Shown: positions 1 to 9,035 of the stretch, in pieces
Position numbering within the stretch: the stretch's first letter is position 1
How the letters are laid out: every line of letters begins with the position of its first letter
Assembly (NCBI GenBank): GCA_907163375.1
Contig: CAJQUW010004780.1
Span: forward strand, 12,501-76,500
Reading direction: 5' to 3'
DNA: 64,000 bases
Source of the DNA: Prostheceraeus crozeri
Taxonomy: Eukaryota; Platyhelminthes; Polycladida; Euryleptidae
The notes under the pieces: generated by a model
What the model was told of the DNA's origin: nothing
Database searches by the model: none
The model's input: only the letters and a program-made list of their open reading frames with translations
Program-made: the position numbers and the translations under genes

Positions 1-2146
1 ATACATGCCTTCATTGACTTCAACAGGGTCGAAAACCCCAGAAAACCTCCAAAAATAATGAATTTAAATTTTTCAGCATTTAGTACTACATATGAAATTT
101 TATGAGTAGTCTGTAAATATAGGTCTGATCAATAGCGATCGAATCTTTTTTGAATCAAGTCAAAAGGACTTGTAGAAGCAAAGTTACATGCCTTTAAAGT
201 TTTGGAGTCTTTTATGGCCTGGAGACGAAGGCCACCTCCTGGCTAACCTTTAAGTCTGACGCCTTACCTGATATCAGCAATGAAATTTGGAATGTCCGAT
301 GCTATCATCGGAGCTTCAGAGCTTACAACCCTCGACCCAGTCGGGAGGAGAACTGATTTCCACAAGTAGAGACTCCACTTATATAGTTTGTGGCGATCAG
401 CTGATGACGTAATCTCCATCATCCAAACCTTTAAACACCTCTATCTCCGGTTCTTGTGCTCTGATTGACTTCAAATTTTGACAGTCACGTTTTCTCGCTC
501 TCACTTTTCATCTAGACCATCCCTCGACTCTGTACGATGACCAGAAGCCGAGTTGAAAAAAATTTCCTTCCAAAATCTTGGAAAAGGCGCAAAAATTCGG
601 TTTTAAACAAGCTCTCATTTGGAAACGAAACCTTCCACAGATCTGAAAAGATAGGATCCTAGAGAACAAAGTGCGATCTTGCGGCTTGCCCCTAAAAGAA
701 ACTCGAGCTCTTCATTCACTTTCATTCCTGAGTGAGTCGTCATCAAAGTAGGCCATAATTTACCATTTTCACGAAAATATCCCGTATGGAGACCCAGTGC
801 GAAGAAAATTTTCGACTTTTTTTCTCGGATTTACTTGCAACTCGCCCTCTAGATGCAGAATTGCACGCTGATTCCAAATCTTGTCTGTATTTTCCCATCC
901 GAGGCTTCGTTCACCCGCTAGAGCCATTTTCGTAAAAATTCTAACTCTTTCTTTTTTCGGTGATGGGCAAAAATCTTAAAGTCACTCTGAAACCTCAACA
1001 CACGAATGGTGAGACACGCCGTTTCTTCCACTGAATTTGTCTCACTCTTAGCTTTCAAACGAGCTATTGTGCTACTTTCTGCCCTCTCTAGAATCAAAGT
1101 TGGAAGTCTTGTCCGGAGAGGGGGGGACGTCCCAAAATTTTTTTCTCTCCGATTGAGCTGGAAATCACCATACCGATGCAGAATTTGACGCTGATTCCAA
1201 ATCTGATCTACCATTGGAGCTGCCGTTTAGCCGTTAGAGCCCAAAACATTCCAAATTCGCCGTTAACTCTGTCGCTTTTTGCCAATTTCCAAAATTTTCA
1301 ATGGCGTCTCACATCTAAACGAAGGCAGATATGGACAAACCTATTGTTCCACTGAATGTTCTCACCCTTAGCTTTCAAATGAGCTATTTCACGACTTTCT
1401 ACGATCTCTAGAACCAAAGTTGGAAGATCGCTGCCGAGGGGGGGACGTCCTTAAAATTTTTTTCTCTCCGATTCCGCCGGAAACAACCTTCCTAACCCAA
1501 AATTTCACGTAGACTCCCATTCTGCCCTCCGTTTTCCCATCCGAGCACTCCTTCTGCTCGAAAAACGGACTTTCTCATCCCAAAACGTCCAAAACCCACC
1601 TTTTTCTAACTCTGGCGTTTTCCTCTCTAAACCCAGGAAAACCTGGAAATAGGATGATTTCCACTGAATTTGTCTCACTCTTAGCTTTCAAATGAGCTAT
1701 TGTACGTTTTTCTACGATCTCTAGAACCAAAGTTGGAAGTCTCGTCCGGAAGGTGGTTGACGTCCTCAACATTTTTTCCCTCCGATTTCGCTAGAAACAA
1801 CCTTCCTAACCCAAAATTTCACGTAGACTCCGAATCTGCCCTCCGTTTTCCCATCCGAGCACTCCTTCATGCCGAAAAACGGACTTTCTCATCCCAAAAC
1901 GTCCAAAACCCACCTTTTCTAACTCTATCATTCCTAGATTCCTACCCTTGCTGGAGAACTCCTTCTTCCTTCTTTCCATCCAGAGGGGGGAGGGAACGCT
2001 TAACTCCTCACGGACCCATTCCTCCCATCACATCCTCGGCAACATCCTTCCTCTCGCCAGAGGGGGGGTGAGTCGGCATGATGACTCAGCAGCGATGACT
2101 CATCGCTGCACCGCACTGTCCTTCGGTCTGGGATGGGATTACTACT
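1..2146. mobile_element. Right-hand end of a second Polinton (fossil, rest lies outside the window)
   Basis: The segment ends at 2135-2146 in a sequence whose reverse complement begins AGTAGTAA, the first eight bases of the terminal repeat of the main Polinton at 4772. Just inside lie G-tract/CTCTGG modules (about 1984-2070) like those in the main element's TIRs. Further in come subterminal repeats that match 5490-5720 of the main element in reverse complement. The first 800 bases have the same layout as 25.1-25.8 kb of the main element, with a TATA-like stretch near 378 followed by a 'ctctatctccgg' sequence. No element gene is visible. Only one end is in view, so the target duplication cannot be tested. 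The assignment is inference from shared terminal structure. Confidence 0.55.
900..1925. repeat. Three tandem subterminal repeats (about 315 bp) of the second Polinton
   Basis: The anchor 'ttagctttcaaa(c/t)gagctat' recurs near 1049, 1368 and 1681, a period of about 315 bp. Each unit continues with 'ctctagaa(t/c)caaagttggaag', a G-tract with GACGTC, then 'ctccgatt'. Units two and three are closest, sharing long stretches around 1485-1600 and 1795-1920. One related unit lies inside the left TIR of the main Polinton at 5490-5720 in the opposite orientation, which ties the two elements to one family. The short open frames here are by-products of the repeat. Confidence 0.7.
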
Positions 2147-2315
2147 GAAATGTAGCAGTCGTAGCAGTATATATTTATACACACATTTCTAAAAAGCTTT
2201 CAGAATCAGACAGCGAGGCACGAGCTCTCACGACGCATTTTTATGGACCCATTTCCTCGCTGAGGCACGAGACTCAGTGAAGGTCAGTCTGAAGGGATTC
2301 GGGGAGGATCATGTC
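2147..2315. other. Unassigned spacer between second Polinton end and LINE fragment
   Basis: There is no coding signal. A short direct repeat, GAGGCACGAG, occurs near 2215 and 2262. Nothing else is recognised. Confidence 0.4.
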
Positions 2316-3056
2316 AAAACTATTGCTCGCAAAGTTGCATGGAAGCTAATGGCATAAATCGTGTAGAGAACTTTATTAACAAGAAAGTCAGGTGCCGTTT
2401 AATTGAAACTTACGTAAAGCCTCATTTCGCTTCTGTTATTTGCATCACCATCTGCACAGCGTGAGCTTGACATGATGTATGCGAGGTGCCTCCGACACAG
2501 CATGATGGATTACACATCTCCTATAGAATCATTGCAAGTATCCTTGAATGCATGCAGTCTGCTTGAGTGCAGGTATTTGACTCTACACCGACTCATGAAA
2601 TCAATTCAAAACTCCTGGACTGTTTATAAGAATGAGGAACATAAGGAACATAAGCTAATTACCACTAGTATGGAAGAACCAGGTATTGCTCCTATTCCTC
2701 TCATGCACATTTTCTGTCCTGCTCCAGATAAGTCTCACAGAAGCGTCTTCCAACAGCCCAAATTTAGAACTGTCAAGTATGGGAAAAATTCTATCCGCTA
2801 TTTTGGTGCGAGCTTTTGGAACAGAATTCCATCGGATGCTACAGTTCGTCATCACAAATCGGCAAGTGCTCTGGAAGCCATTCGAAAGTACATAAGGCAG
2901 ACAAGTGGAGTGGCACAGTGAAGGACTACAAACTCGCTCATTTTTTTTATTTTCTTTTAATTTTCTATGTTATTTATGAATGATGTTATGATGTTAATGT
3001 AGTCACATGCATGAATTTGCGGCGAATATAGTATTCTCTCTCTCTCTCTCTCTCTC
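2316..3056 (+). pseudogene. 3' fragment of a CR1/Jockey-like LINE with (CT)n tail
   Basis: The open part (2472-2921, 149 aa) ends with the C-terminal signature of non-LTR retrotransposon ORF2 proteins: a 'tvkYGknSiRYfGasFWN' block (starting FRTVKYGKN) followed by RIPSD and a charged helix. Upstream (2390-2470) the same strand still reads 'ETYVKPHF' and 'RELDMMYARCL' in shifted frames, typical of the region after the reverse transcriptase. The piece is 5'-truncated and frameshifted. It is followed by an AT-rich tail and a (CT)n run at 3036-3056 that could be the element's own 3' tail. No target duplication was found. Confidence 0.6.
3036..3056. repeat. (CT)n microsatellite
   Basis: This is an uninterrupted CT dinucleotide run of about 21 bp directly after the LINE fragment. 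Confidence 0.9.
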
Positions 3057-3523
3057 AGAGCACTGTTAGGCAGTGAAGCATCTAAGGTCTCCACATCCCA
3101 TCCGGTCGCTCAGCGCCTCCAACATAAAGGGATGAAGGAAGTCTCGCTGTCACGGCAGTTGGAAACATGGGTGAGGAGGTAACCTTGACGTCCAAGACGG
3201 CAGGATAGATGTCAACTGGCATTGACTGTCCCGTGGTCACCATCACATTCATATGATCGGCGAGGGCGCCAGTAACGACAACTGGGCAGGCGTAGATGCC
3301 TGCGTTCGCATTCTCCCGCACATGCCAAGCCATAGGTCGTCAAACCTATCGCTGTAGCTGCCGTATATGGGACAAGTGTGGGAGGGGGTCAACGGGATCG
3401 ACAAGCATTTCGAGGCGGAAGTGGAAGACTAAACGAATCTTGGAAGAGGGCAAAGCAAGTCTCAAGGCTCTGTATACACAAGATCAAATATTAGAATAAG
3501 TCAAAATGATAAATGATATGAAA
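3057..3523. other. No recognised gene
   Basis: An 83-codon open frame lies on the minus strand (3082-3333), in a patch more GC-rich than its surroundings. I see no family motif in it. It could be an exon-sized or element-derived fragment, and I do not assign it. Confidence 0.3.
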
Positions 3524-3681
3524 ACCACAATAGCACTCAAGGAAAGTATCAAAATTCCTGACCGGCTTTGTCATGATCCAGGCAGGCTAGTCAGGCTAAC
3601 CATGACTAACCTGCTTAGATCAGGACGAAATCGGTCCGACTGTTTTGATACTTCTGACTTTTCCTTGAGTGCTTTTTTGGT
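3524..3681. repeat. Foldback (hairpin) MITE-like element, about 158 bp
   Basis: The two halves are inverted copies over almost the full length. The left arm starts ACCACAATAGCACTCAAGG and the right arm ends CCTTGAGTGCTTTTTTGGT, with the pairing AGTATCAAAA/TTTTGATACT inside. The arms continue to pair into the centre, where GCAGGCTAGTCA meets TGACTAACCTGC. The predicted transcript would be one long hairpin with few mismatches. It encodes no protein. Confidence 0.75.
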
Positions 3682-4765
3682 ATATATGCAGATTCAGATT
3701 CATAATCTATAACAAATCGCAGACCATTTACAAAGATAATCTCAAATATTTTGTACAACATGGGCCTTTATCATAAAATTGATGTCTCATAATATCTGTA
3801 GTTATACTATCCCATTATTCATTTATCATGTACGATCAAAGCTCATATTGACTCTCAAACTTCATGTCCTACCTTATCACAGCATTTTTTGTCATCCCCA
3901 AACTGTGTTTTCTTTAAAAATACACGCTTTCTCTCTAGTGGAGCGAAAACGTAGGTTTCCAAAAATCATCAAACCCGTAGCTCATCAGGCACATTAAATA
4001 AAGTAAAAGTTATGAAATTGAGACCGTAGACGGAATACCACAGCTGAAAAATAAGGGTTTGGTTCTTGGATGGAACAGGAATGCGGTTCCAGCTCATTGA
4101 ACTTCAAAACTAGCAATTGTAGTCGGATTGAATCATCCCACATTATTCTCAAGAAATAAGAAGCAGAGCATCCTTGTAAACTGCACATACGTGCCGTGCC
4201 GCAAGCAGAAAAACACGGTCACATCAAAATTATGAAATTTAGACAAAATCAAATAAGCGGCGAAATGATGTAAGACAAAATCATTAGAATAAGATTTTGT
4301 ATGATGCAACTATCAGTTCAGAATCATAATTGTTCACAGTTTGAAAACTGCTGCTGACCGTCCTATTGAATTTCACCTTTTCGCTTTCAATCGGTGAGAG
4401 AAATCTTCGTCAAGTCAAGATTTCCATCACGCTATGTCATTTTATATTTCAGCCACACTGTCATGCATTACATAGGGCTAAACTGTGACACCAATCCACA
4501 TTCTGATTATGAAGACAATTATGCTTGAAAATATTGACATTCAAATGATAAACAATAATGTAAGTCATCAATGTCTAGCGGACTTGAATAATTATGTCAT
4601 GACAAGTCTTTATTGTCACATGTACAGGAATTTAAACTTTCAGAAGCAAATTTCAAACGTGATCGTTCTAAAAATATCTCATTCATGAAATTCTCTTGCG
4701 AACCTTTTAGCAAAATCACTAGGCGACTGATTGGGAACTACATATTATATAGATATATAAGCATG
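3682..4765. other. AT-rich spacer, no gene recognised
   Basis: There are only short open frames (72 codons or fewer) without family motifs. No repeats or RNA genes were recognised. Confidence 0.5.
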
Positions 4766-4771
4766 TACAGG
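4766..4771. repeat. Left target-site duplication of the Polinton (TACAGG)
   Basis: TACAGG directly precedes the left TIR and recurs directly after the right TIR at 26738-26743. Six bases is the duplication length known for Polinton integrases. Confidence 0.9.
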
Positions 4772-5463
4772 AGTAGTAAGTGAAACTCCACTTCTGGATA
4801 GCGCAAGATGGCCGCCGTCGCTGACGTCCCCCTCTGGAACGGTAGAGTGTCGTGGTCGGCCGCCGTGGTGCTTTGAGTCTGACGTCCCCACCCCTCTGGA
4901 ACGACAGAGTGTCGTGGTGTGCCGGCCAAGTGAGTCCGCAAGGTTCGCTGACGTCCCCCCCCTCTGGCCGGCCGTCGTATAGCGCGCGGTGCTGTGATGT
5001 CCAGGTTGGCGTGGTGTGCCGGCCAGGTTGGGAGGGTGGACTGTTGTAGCTCACCTGAAAAAATCCTAAGTGTCAGAGTGGCTTTGTATGGGTAAAATTT
5101 TGAAAATTTTCCAAAGTGTGTCATTTCGACCTGGGACCTTCATCAAAACATTTTTCATCAAATTTCACTGACCCCCCCCCCGACAGCAATCTTCTAACTT
5201 TGGTTCTAGTGAACGGATTTTGTCTTACAGCTACTCGTTTGAAAGAGGAGAAAAAACTGCTCGACGCCATTTTTGCCGCGAGTCAATCGGACCAGCCGTT
5301 CAAAAGTTAGAGCTGTTACAAGATTTTAGGTCGGAGCTCGCTCACCTGAAAAAATCCTAAGTGTCAGAGTGGCTTTGTATGGGTAAAATTTTGAAAATTT
5401 TCCAAAGTGTGTCATTTCGACCTGGGACCTTCACCAAAACATTTTTCATCAAATTTCACTGAC
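4772..5463 (+). repeat. Left terminal inverted repeat of the Polinton
   Basis: It matches the reverse complement of 26046-26737 nearly base for base apart from C-tract lengths and a few substitutions. The outer 280 bp are GC-rich and hold three modules made of TGACGTC, a C-tract and CTCTGG (at 4822, 4880 and 4949). The inner part holds two direct copies of a block starting CTCACCTGAAAAAATCC (5051 and 5341). A TIR of about 690 bp is within the usual Polinton range. The inner limit is approximate. Confidence 0.9.
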
Positions 5464-5720
5464 CTCCCCCCCCTCGGGAGAGCTAGCTTCGATCTTGGCT
5501 TCTAGTGGACGGATTTTGTCGTGCAATAGCTCGTTTGAAAGCTAAGAGTGAGACAAATTCAGTAAAAGAAACGGCTTGTTCATATCTGTCTTCGTTTAGA
5601 TGTGAGATGCCATTTAAGATTTTGGGAGATTGACGAAAAACGACAGAGTTAGAATTTCCCAAGAAACAGCTCCAGCGGGCGAATGAAGGCTCGGATTGGT
5701 AAACGGAGGCCAGATTTGGA
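5464..5720 (-). repeat. Subterminal module shared with the second Polinton
   Basis: In reverse complement this block matches a unit of the tandem repeats at 1190-1440 (for example 'tcacatctaaacgaag' and 'ctcttagctttcaaacgag'). It is present once at this end. Confidence 0.65.
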
Positions 5721-5738
5721 ATCAGCTTGATGTTATTG

Positions 5739-5788
5739 TCCAATGAGGATCAACATCCAATGAGAATCAAGCATTTCTATATAAATAG
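5739..5788 (+). promoter_or_regulatory. TATA promoter with two CCAAT boxes for the left gene block
   Basis: CCAATGAG occurs near 5739 and 5757, and TATATAAATAG at 5778-5788. The first candidate start codon of the plus-strand block is at 5886. It is followed at once by a consensus-like splice donor (GTAAGT) and, 67 bp later, by a pyrimidine-rich acceptor ending near 5955, suggesting a short leader intron. The promoter call rests on motif spacing only. Confidence 0.55.
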
Positions 5789-6164
5789 CGAGCCTTCCAC
5801 AGTGAGAATCATTCCATCGTTGAATCACACGAGTGACGGACGCACATTTCCTCTCTCTAGTTCCCTATTCTATTATCCAACTAAAATGGTAAGTCGCTAC
5901 TTTCCTCCCTCTCCTCCATTGAACGTAAACTTAATACAATCTTTTCCATTTTCAGGCATCTACTCCATCTGCTGCACTAGTAGGACAAAATGGCGGTCAA
6001 ACGTTACAAGGTTCGCTACGATCAGATCATCTACAACTGAGGCCAGTGGAAGAAACAGCCAAGGTACATAATAGTTTCGAATAACGGGTTTGAATCCATT
6101 GCTATTTATCAGAGGAGTCCCGTCAAAACAGATCTATGTTTTATACGCAGTTTATTGCGAATAC

Positions 6165-6193
6165 TTTCGGACACCACCGGAGTCCATCTTCAG
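6165..6193 (-). ncRNA. Hammerhead-ribozyme-like core in the PLE 3' region
   Basis: On the minus strand the sequence reads CTGAAGA (matching the CUGANGA box), then a stem GGAC/GTCC closing a 9-base loop, then GAAA. Hammerhead ribozymes are a known part of PLE terminal repeats. A six-base partner for stem I (ATTCGC with GCGTAT) can be drawn but has a mismatch, and stem III would be very short, so activity is uncertain. Confidence 0.35.
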
Positions 6194-6402
6194 GCGAATG
6201 AAATGACAAAATTGGCATAGATGAAAAGAGTTCACAGGGATGAAGTTTATCACAGTAGAATGCTATGAAAACATGATAAGACCATACTACTTCGACAAAA
6301 TTAAAACAGTAAGATGATGCGAAATGGAAATAAAAGGTCGGAAGAAAATCAAAGTAACTAGCTGTGAAGATACAAAACAGAAAATAGGGGGCACAAGTTA
6401 AG

Positions 6403-6801
6403 TCAAAAATCCCAGGCCGCACTCAAAGAATGCTTCACTCGATTAGATGAATTGAGACGACGTGACCATAAGGACTCTTTCACAATCCGTTTCTTCCATC
6501 TTGGTTCTCTATCAATGACAGTGATACCATGAGTGTCTATATTATGGTTGCAAAAAACTGAGTGTTGGGCCAATTCAGAGCGAGAAACATCTTTGTCTCG
6601 AATAGCACGACAATGTTCTTTCCGACGCTGCTCAATGGGGCGAGCAGTCTCACCCACATAGACCCAGTCACAATCAGCCTCCTCACATGTAATTTTATAC
6701 ACAGAACCAAGTAAATTGGCGGGCTCTGGTCTCTTCCTAACAAGAAGGGAACGGAGGGTAGTCCTCGGCTTCATGGTTACTTCCACATCAACTTCTCTCA
6801 A
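6403..6801 (-). CDS. PLE GIY-YIG endonuclease domain (C-terminal part of the PLE protein)
   Basis: The 133 codons include the GIY-YIG core: 'SVYKITCEEADCDWVYVGET' then RP.EQRRKEH, a conserved EH/HR region, and a C-terminal 'KKRIVKESLWSRR' with the catalytic glutamate context. The CxxxxC pair ahead of WVYVG fits the zinc-binding linker of PLE endonucleases. The reverse transcriptase that normally precedes this domain is missing by 5' truncation, so the piece cannot act alone in retrotransposition. The frame stays open up to the insertion boundary at 6821; 6801 is simply the first ATG in the frame. Confidence 0.8.
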   Translation of the reverse strand: MREVDVEVTMKPRTTLRSLLVRKRPEPANLLGSVYKITCEEADCDWVYVGETARPIEQRRKEHCRAIRDKDVSRSELAQHSVFCNHNIDTHGITVIDREPRWKKRIVKESLWSRRLNSSNRVKHSLSAAWDF

Positions 6802-7331
6802 AACCGTCGCGATCTTTTCAGAGGTACATAATCCTACACCGCTACAGCGTAAATTTAAACAAGTCTTGCGTTATGACGATCACGGCGTAGTACTCCAAAC
6901 GGGAATGCTCCCTTCCACGGATGTCAAGATAATGCACAATCAGTATGGGGACTACATACTGATCCCCGTGAGTCCGTACATTCGCCACCAACTTGATATT
7001 ATTGAGGAGTACGTGACATTAAATATGGACATTCCTATTCCTCTTGCTCAAGCGTGGAAGGCGAGAGATGACAAGGATACTCCCTATAGAAAGATTTGAG
7101 ATGGTAATCAAATTTGCCTACCGGTATCACATTGGTGCACTTACTATAAGAAGGAGGGAGATCATTCAACACCCATCACATGCGACGAGCTCGGAGAAGG
7201 TACTTGGGATATCCTTTTCAAAGTGAATGGGCTATATTATGGTCGGCATAAGGATAATAAAATAGCCTCTCTCTCCATGCATATGGAATCCATCCTATAT
7301 ATTCCAAAACCACCCAACGTGGACGACATAA

Positions 7332-7580
7332 TTGATCAAATCCTTAACAGCAGTGGTACGAAGCGCAAGTCGGAGAAGAATGCTGCCTCAAAACGCAAAT
7401 CAAAGAAGGAGAATTACTAGTCCTTTCCTAACTGTACCCTATGACAATTCGCTTATCTGCTTTGAGTGTCGTAGACGTGGTCTTATTAGGTACATTTTAC
7501 TTCTTCGTTGCCATCATATCATTTGTGTATTTTGTCGTGAAAAGCATCGATGTAATTCTTCATTTTGTAATATGTTATAG
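7332..7580 (+). CDS. Small RING-like zinc-finger protein (Polinton)
   Basis: The last 50 residues carry a RING-like pattern: LICFEC, then RCHHIIC, VFC and RC/FC pairs, i.e. C-x2-C, C-x-H, C-x2-C spacing. The N-terminal part overlaps the end of the preceding gene in another frame, so the real start is uncertain and may involve splicing from upstream. RING-type fingers usually act as E3 ubiquitin ligases. The final cysteine pair is poorly defined here. A second RING-like protein lies at 8655. The role is inference. Confidence 0.4.
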   Translation: MIKSLTAVVRSASRRRMLPQNANQRRRITSPFLTVPYDNSLICFECRRRGLIRYILLLRCHHIICVFCREKHRCNSSFCNML

Positions 7581-7632
7581 AACGTTTCCTTAGATGTGTA
7601 AATTTCCGTTTTAGGCTTCTATCATCATTTTT

Positions 7633-8190
7633 ATGGATTGTGAGGGTGAACCTGTACAGGAGCTCAGTGCTGTTGCTATGAACAATTGGACATATCAGAT
7701 TGTCAGTGTCTATCATCAACATGCCAACTGCAATCCCAATGTTGATCAATGGGCGAGAAAACACATTCATGGACTTAATCTGAAATATTTGCAAGACTAT
7801 GGCTTTTCTTGTGAGAGTGCTCTTCTTACTGACTTTAAACGATGGTTAGCTGCTTTCAATGTTATACGCATCTTTTGTAATAATCCTGGTAAGGAGAGGA
7901 AAGTATTTCCCAATCTAATCATTGATGATATTTTGCTCTCACCTTGGGATAGTAGAGTGAATCAACATTATCATGAAGTCACGAAACGTTTTAAGGATTT
8001 GTCTGTTCCTATTTTGTCTGTTCGTTGTAGTACCTACGTTCATAACCAATGCTTCTTTCCTCCTTACCTCAGCACTGCCAAAGTCCTGTATGGTTATCAT
8101 TGCTCGCTGTATGATAGTTACCAGCTGTATCTATTTTATCTGTTTCAAACCATTGATTTACAATGCATGCTTGTTACTATTATTCAATAA
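7633..8190 (+). CDS. Putative DEDDh-type 3'-5' exonuclease-like protein (Polinton)
   Basis: The frame has 185 codons. It opens with MDCEGEPVQELSAV, where the D-x-E pair resembles ExoI of DnaQ-like exonucleases. The middle has 'NLIIDDILLSPWDSR'. Near residues 155-165 is GYHCSLYDSYQLYL, whose H-x4-D fits the ExoIII motif of the DEDDh group. I recall similar proteins in invertebrate virus-like elements but cannot verify this here. A pyrimidine-rich stretch ending in TAG about 15 bp before the ATG could be a 3' splice site. In the element it would be a proofreading or host-modulating nuclease. The ExoII aspartate is not certain. Confidence 0.45.
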   Translation: MDCEGEPVQELSAVAMNNWTYQIVSVYHQHANCNPNVDQWARKHIHGLNLKYLQDYGFSCESALLTDFKRWLAAFNVIRIFCNNPGKERKVFPNLIIDDILLSPWDSRVNQHYHEVTKRFKDLSVPILSVRCSTYVHNQCFFPPYLSTAKVLYGYHCSLYDSYQLYLFYLFQTIDLQCMLVTIIQ

Positions 8191-8247
8191 ATGTTACTAT
8201 GAGAAGAGTTGTTTTCATGCAATGGATGGGTTAGATAAAGGGCGATC

Positions 8248-8658
8248 ATGTCTTTCTCAAACGACTGTGGAACATTACATTTTCATAGGCAAAGTTTAAA
8301 AGGAGCTGTTCAAGATTATGTGATAAATTTTCATAAAGATGAGACCGACATCGAAGCAGTGGTCGATGATGCTAGCACTCTATTTCTAGAGTTAATGAAT
8401 ACATTCTCTGATAGCATTGTCATGGCGCGATTAGTTGCGAAAATTAAGTTTAGTCATTTTGGAAAGGAAGAGGTGGAAAGTCGCTCTTTCCATTTTGCTT
8501 CTTATTCAATGGAAGTGGTAGATCACCCCGAAGAATTTTTTAAAAGACATATGATAAAAATTGCTGAACGTCTTAACGCATTTAACCATCATGGTAGCAG
8601 TCTAGTAATTGAAGCGATTTCAGATATTCACATTCAACTTTCCATAAAGAAAAATTGA
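8248..8658 (+). CDS. Conserved Polinton protein with a 'GSSLVIE' (GSGW-like) motif, unknown function
   Basis: The 136-residue protein is acidic in the N-terminal half. The C-terminus, 'RLNAFNHHGSSLVIEAISDI' followed by HIQLSI, resembles the GSGW block found ahead of the polymerase domain in some Polinton-related PolB proteins and related animal open frames. Here it is a separate gene. It overlaps the next gene by four bases at 8655-8658. I assign no biochemical function. Confidence 0.45.
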   Translation: MSFSNDCGTLHFHRQSLKGAVQDYVINFHKDETDIEAVVDDASTLFLELMNTFSDSIVMARLVAKIKFSHFGKEEVESRSFHFASYSMEVVDHPEEFFKRHMIKIAERLNAFNHHGSSLVIEAISDIHIQLSIKKN

Positions 8659-8984
8659 AAATGCAGTGGTACTTGATTGTAGCACAACTGGTTTTCGAGC
8701 TATGTCTGCTCACTCTCGAAGTATATTCCTTCTGTACATGCGTCTATTATTTAGAAAAGGCTAGCAAATTCATATCTTCAAAAAGACTTGCCATAGACAT
8801 CAGTAACGGTGAAACTATGTGTTGTGATGTATGTAAGCGAAAGGATGGAAATGAAAAGCGCATCTTCAAGAGATGTAAGCACGCTTTTTGTCAACGCTGT
8901 TTCATACGTAATTGCATTCAACTTTGCAAATGTAACCACTGTGATATTGCTCATTTCGAGTGTCACTTATGTCGCAACAGTTAG
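8655..8984 (+). CDS. Membrane-anchored RING-like protein (Polinton)
   Basis: The 109-residue protein has a hydrophobic N-terminal stretch at about residues 4-32 (WYLIVAQLVFELCLLTLEV and following), then a cysteine-rich domain: CCDVC, RCKHAFCQRC, CKCNHC and CHLC. This gives C-x2-C ... C-x-H-x2-C-x2-C ... C-x2-C spacing, close to a RING finger. It starts on the stop of the preceding gene (ATGA overlap). A membrane-tethered E3-like factor encoded by a Polinton would be unusual. Membrane topology is inferred from hydrophobicity only. Confidence 0.5.
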   Translation: MKMQWYLIVAQLVFELCLLTLEVYSFCTCVYYLEKASKFISSKRLAIDISNGETMCCDVCKRKDGNEKRIFKRCKHAFCQRCFIRNCIQLCKCNHCDIAHFECHLCRNS

Positions 8985-9035
8985 TACCTATGCAAATGTG
9001 GTAAAGATAGGTTTTAGCAAAGACTAACACGGAAA

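Larger units (their letters stand above)
6073..6821 (-). mobile_element. 5'-truncated Penelope-like element inserted in the Polinton
   Basis: The insert is flanked by a perfect 11-bp direct repeat AGGTACATAAT (6062-6072 and 6822-6832). It lies on the minus strand and keeps only the C-terminal GIY-YIG endonuclease part of the PLE protein plus about 330 bp of 3' sequence. Short target duplications and 5' truncation are usual for PLEs. Because it lies inside the Polinton and its own frame is still open, it must be younger than the Polinton insertion or have arrived in a source copy. Confidence 0.8.
5886..7420 (+). pseudogene. First plus-strand Polinton gene, unknown function, disrupted by a PLE insertion
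   Basis: This stretch of coding character begins just behind the TATA promoter at 5778 and ends in a lysine-rich tail (KRKSEKNAASKRKSKK) before 7420. Recognisable pieces of protein include 'GDYILIPVSPYIRHQLD' and 'ILYIPKPPNVDDIIDQIL', but I recognise no family. A Penelope-like element (6073-6821) sits inside it, flanked by an 11-bp duplication. The gene is broken. Its position next to the TIR and its basic C-terminus would fit an early regulatory or DNA-associated protein, but that is only a guess. Confidence 0.5.

Noticed and set aside
1006-2148. Several open frames in the second Polinton end
   Set aside because: They recur with the 315-bp subterminal repeats and change frame between units, so they are not coding.
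3082-3333. 83-codon minus-strand frame as a host exon
   Set aside because: No splice context or family motif could be supported.
4719-5124. Open frames over the left TIR (up to 128 codons), with mirror copies at the right TIR
   Set aside because: They follow the GC-rich repeat modules, are broken by C-tract length differences between the TIRs, and lack any family motif.
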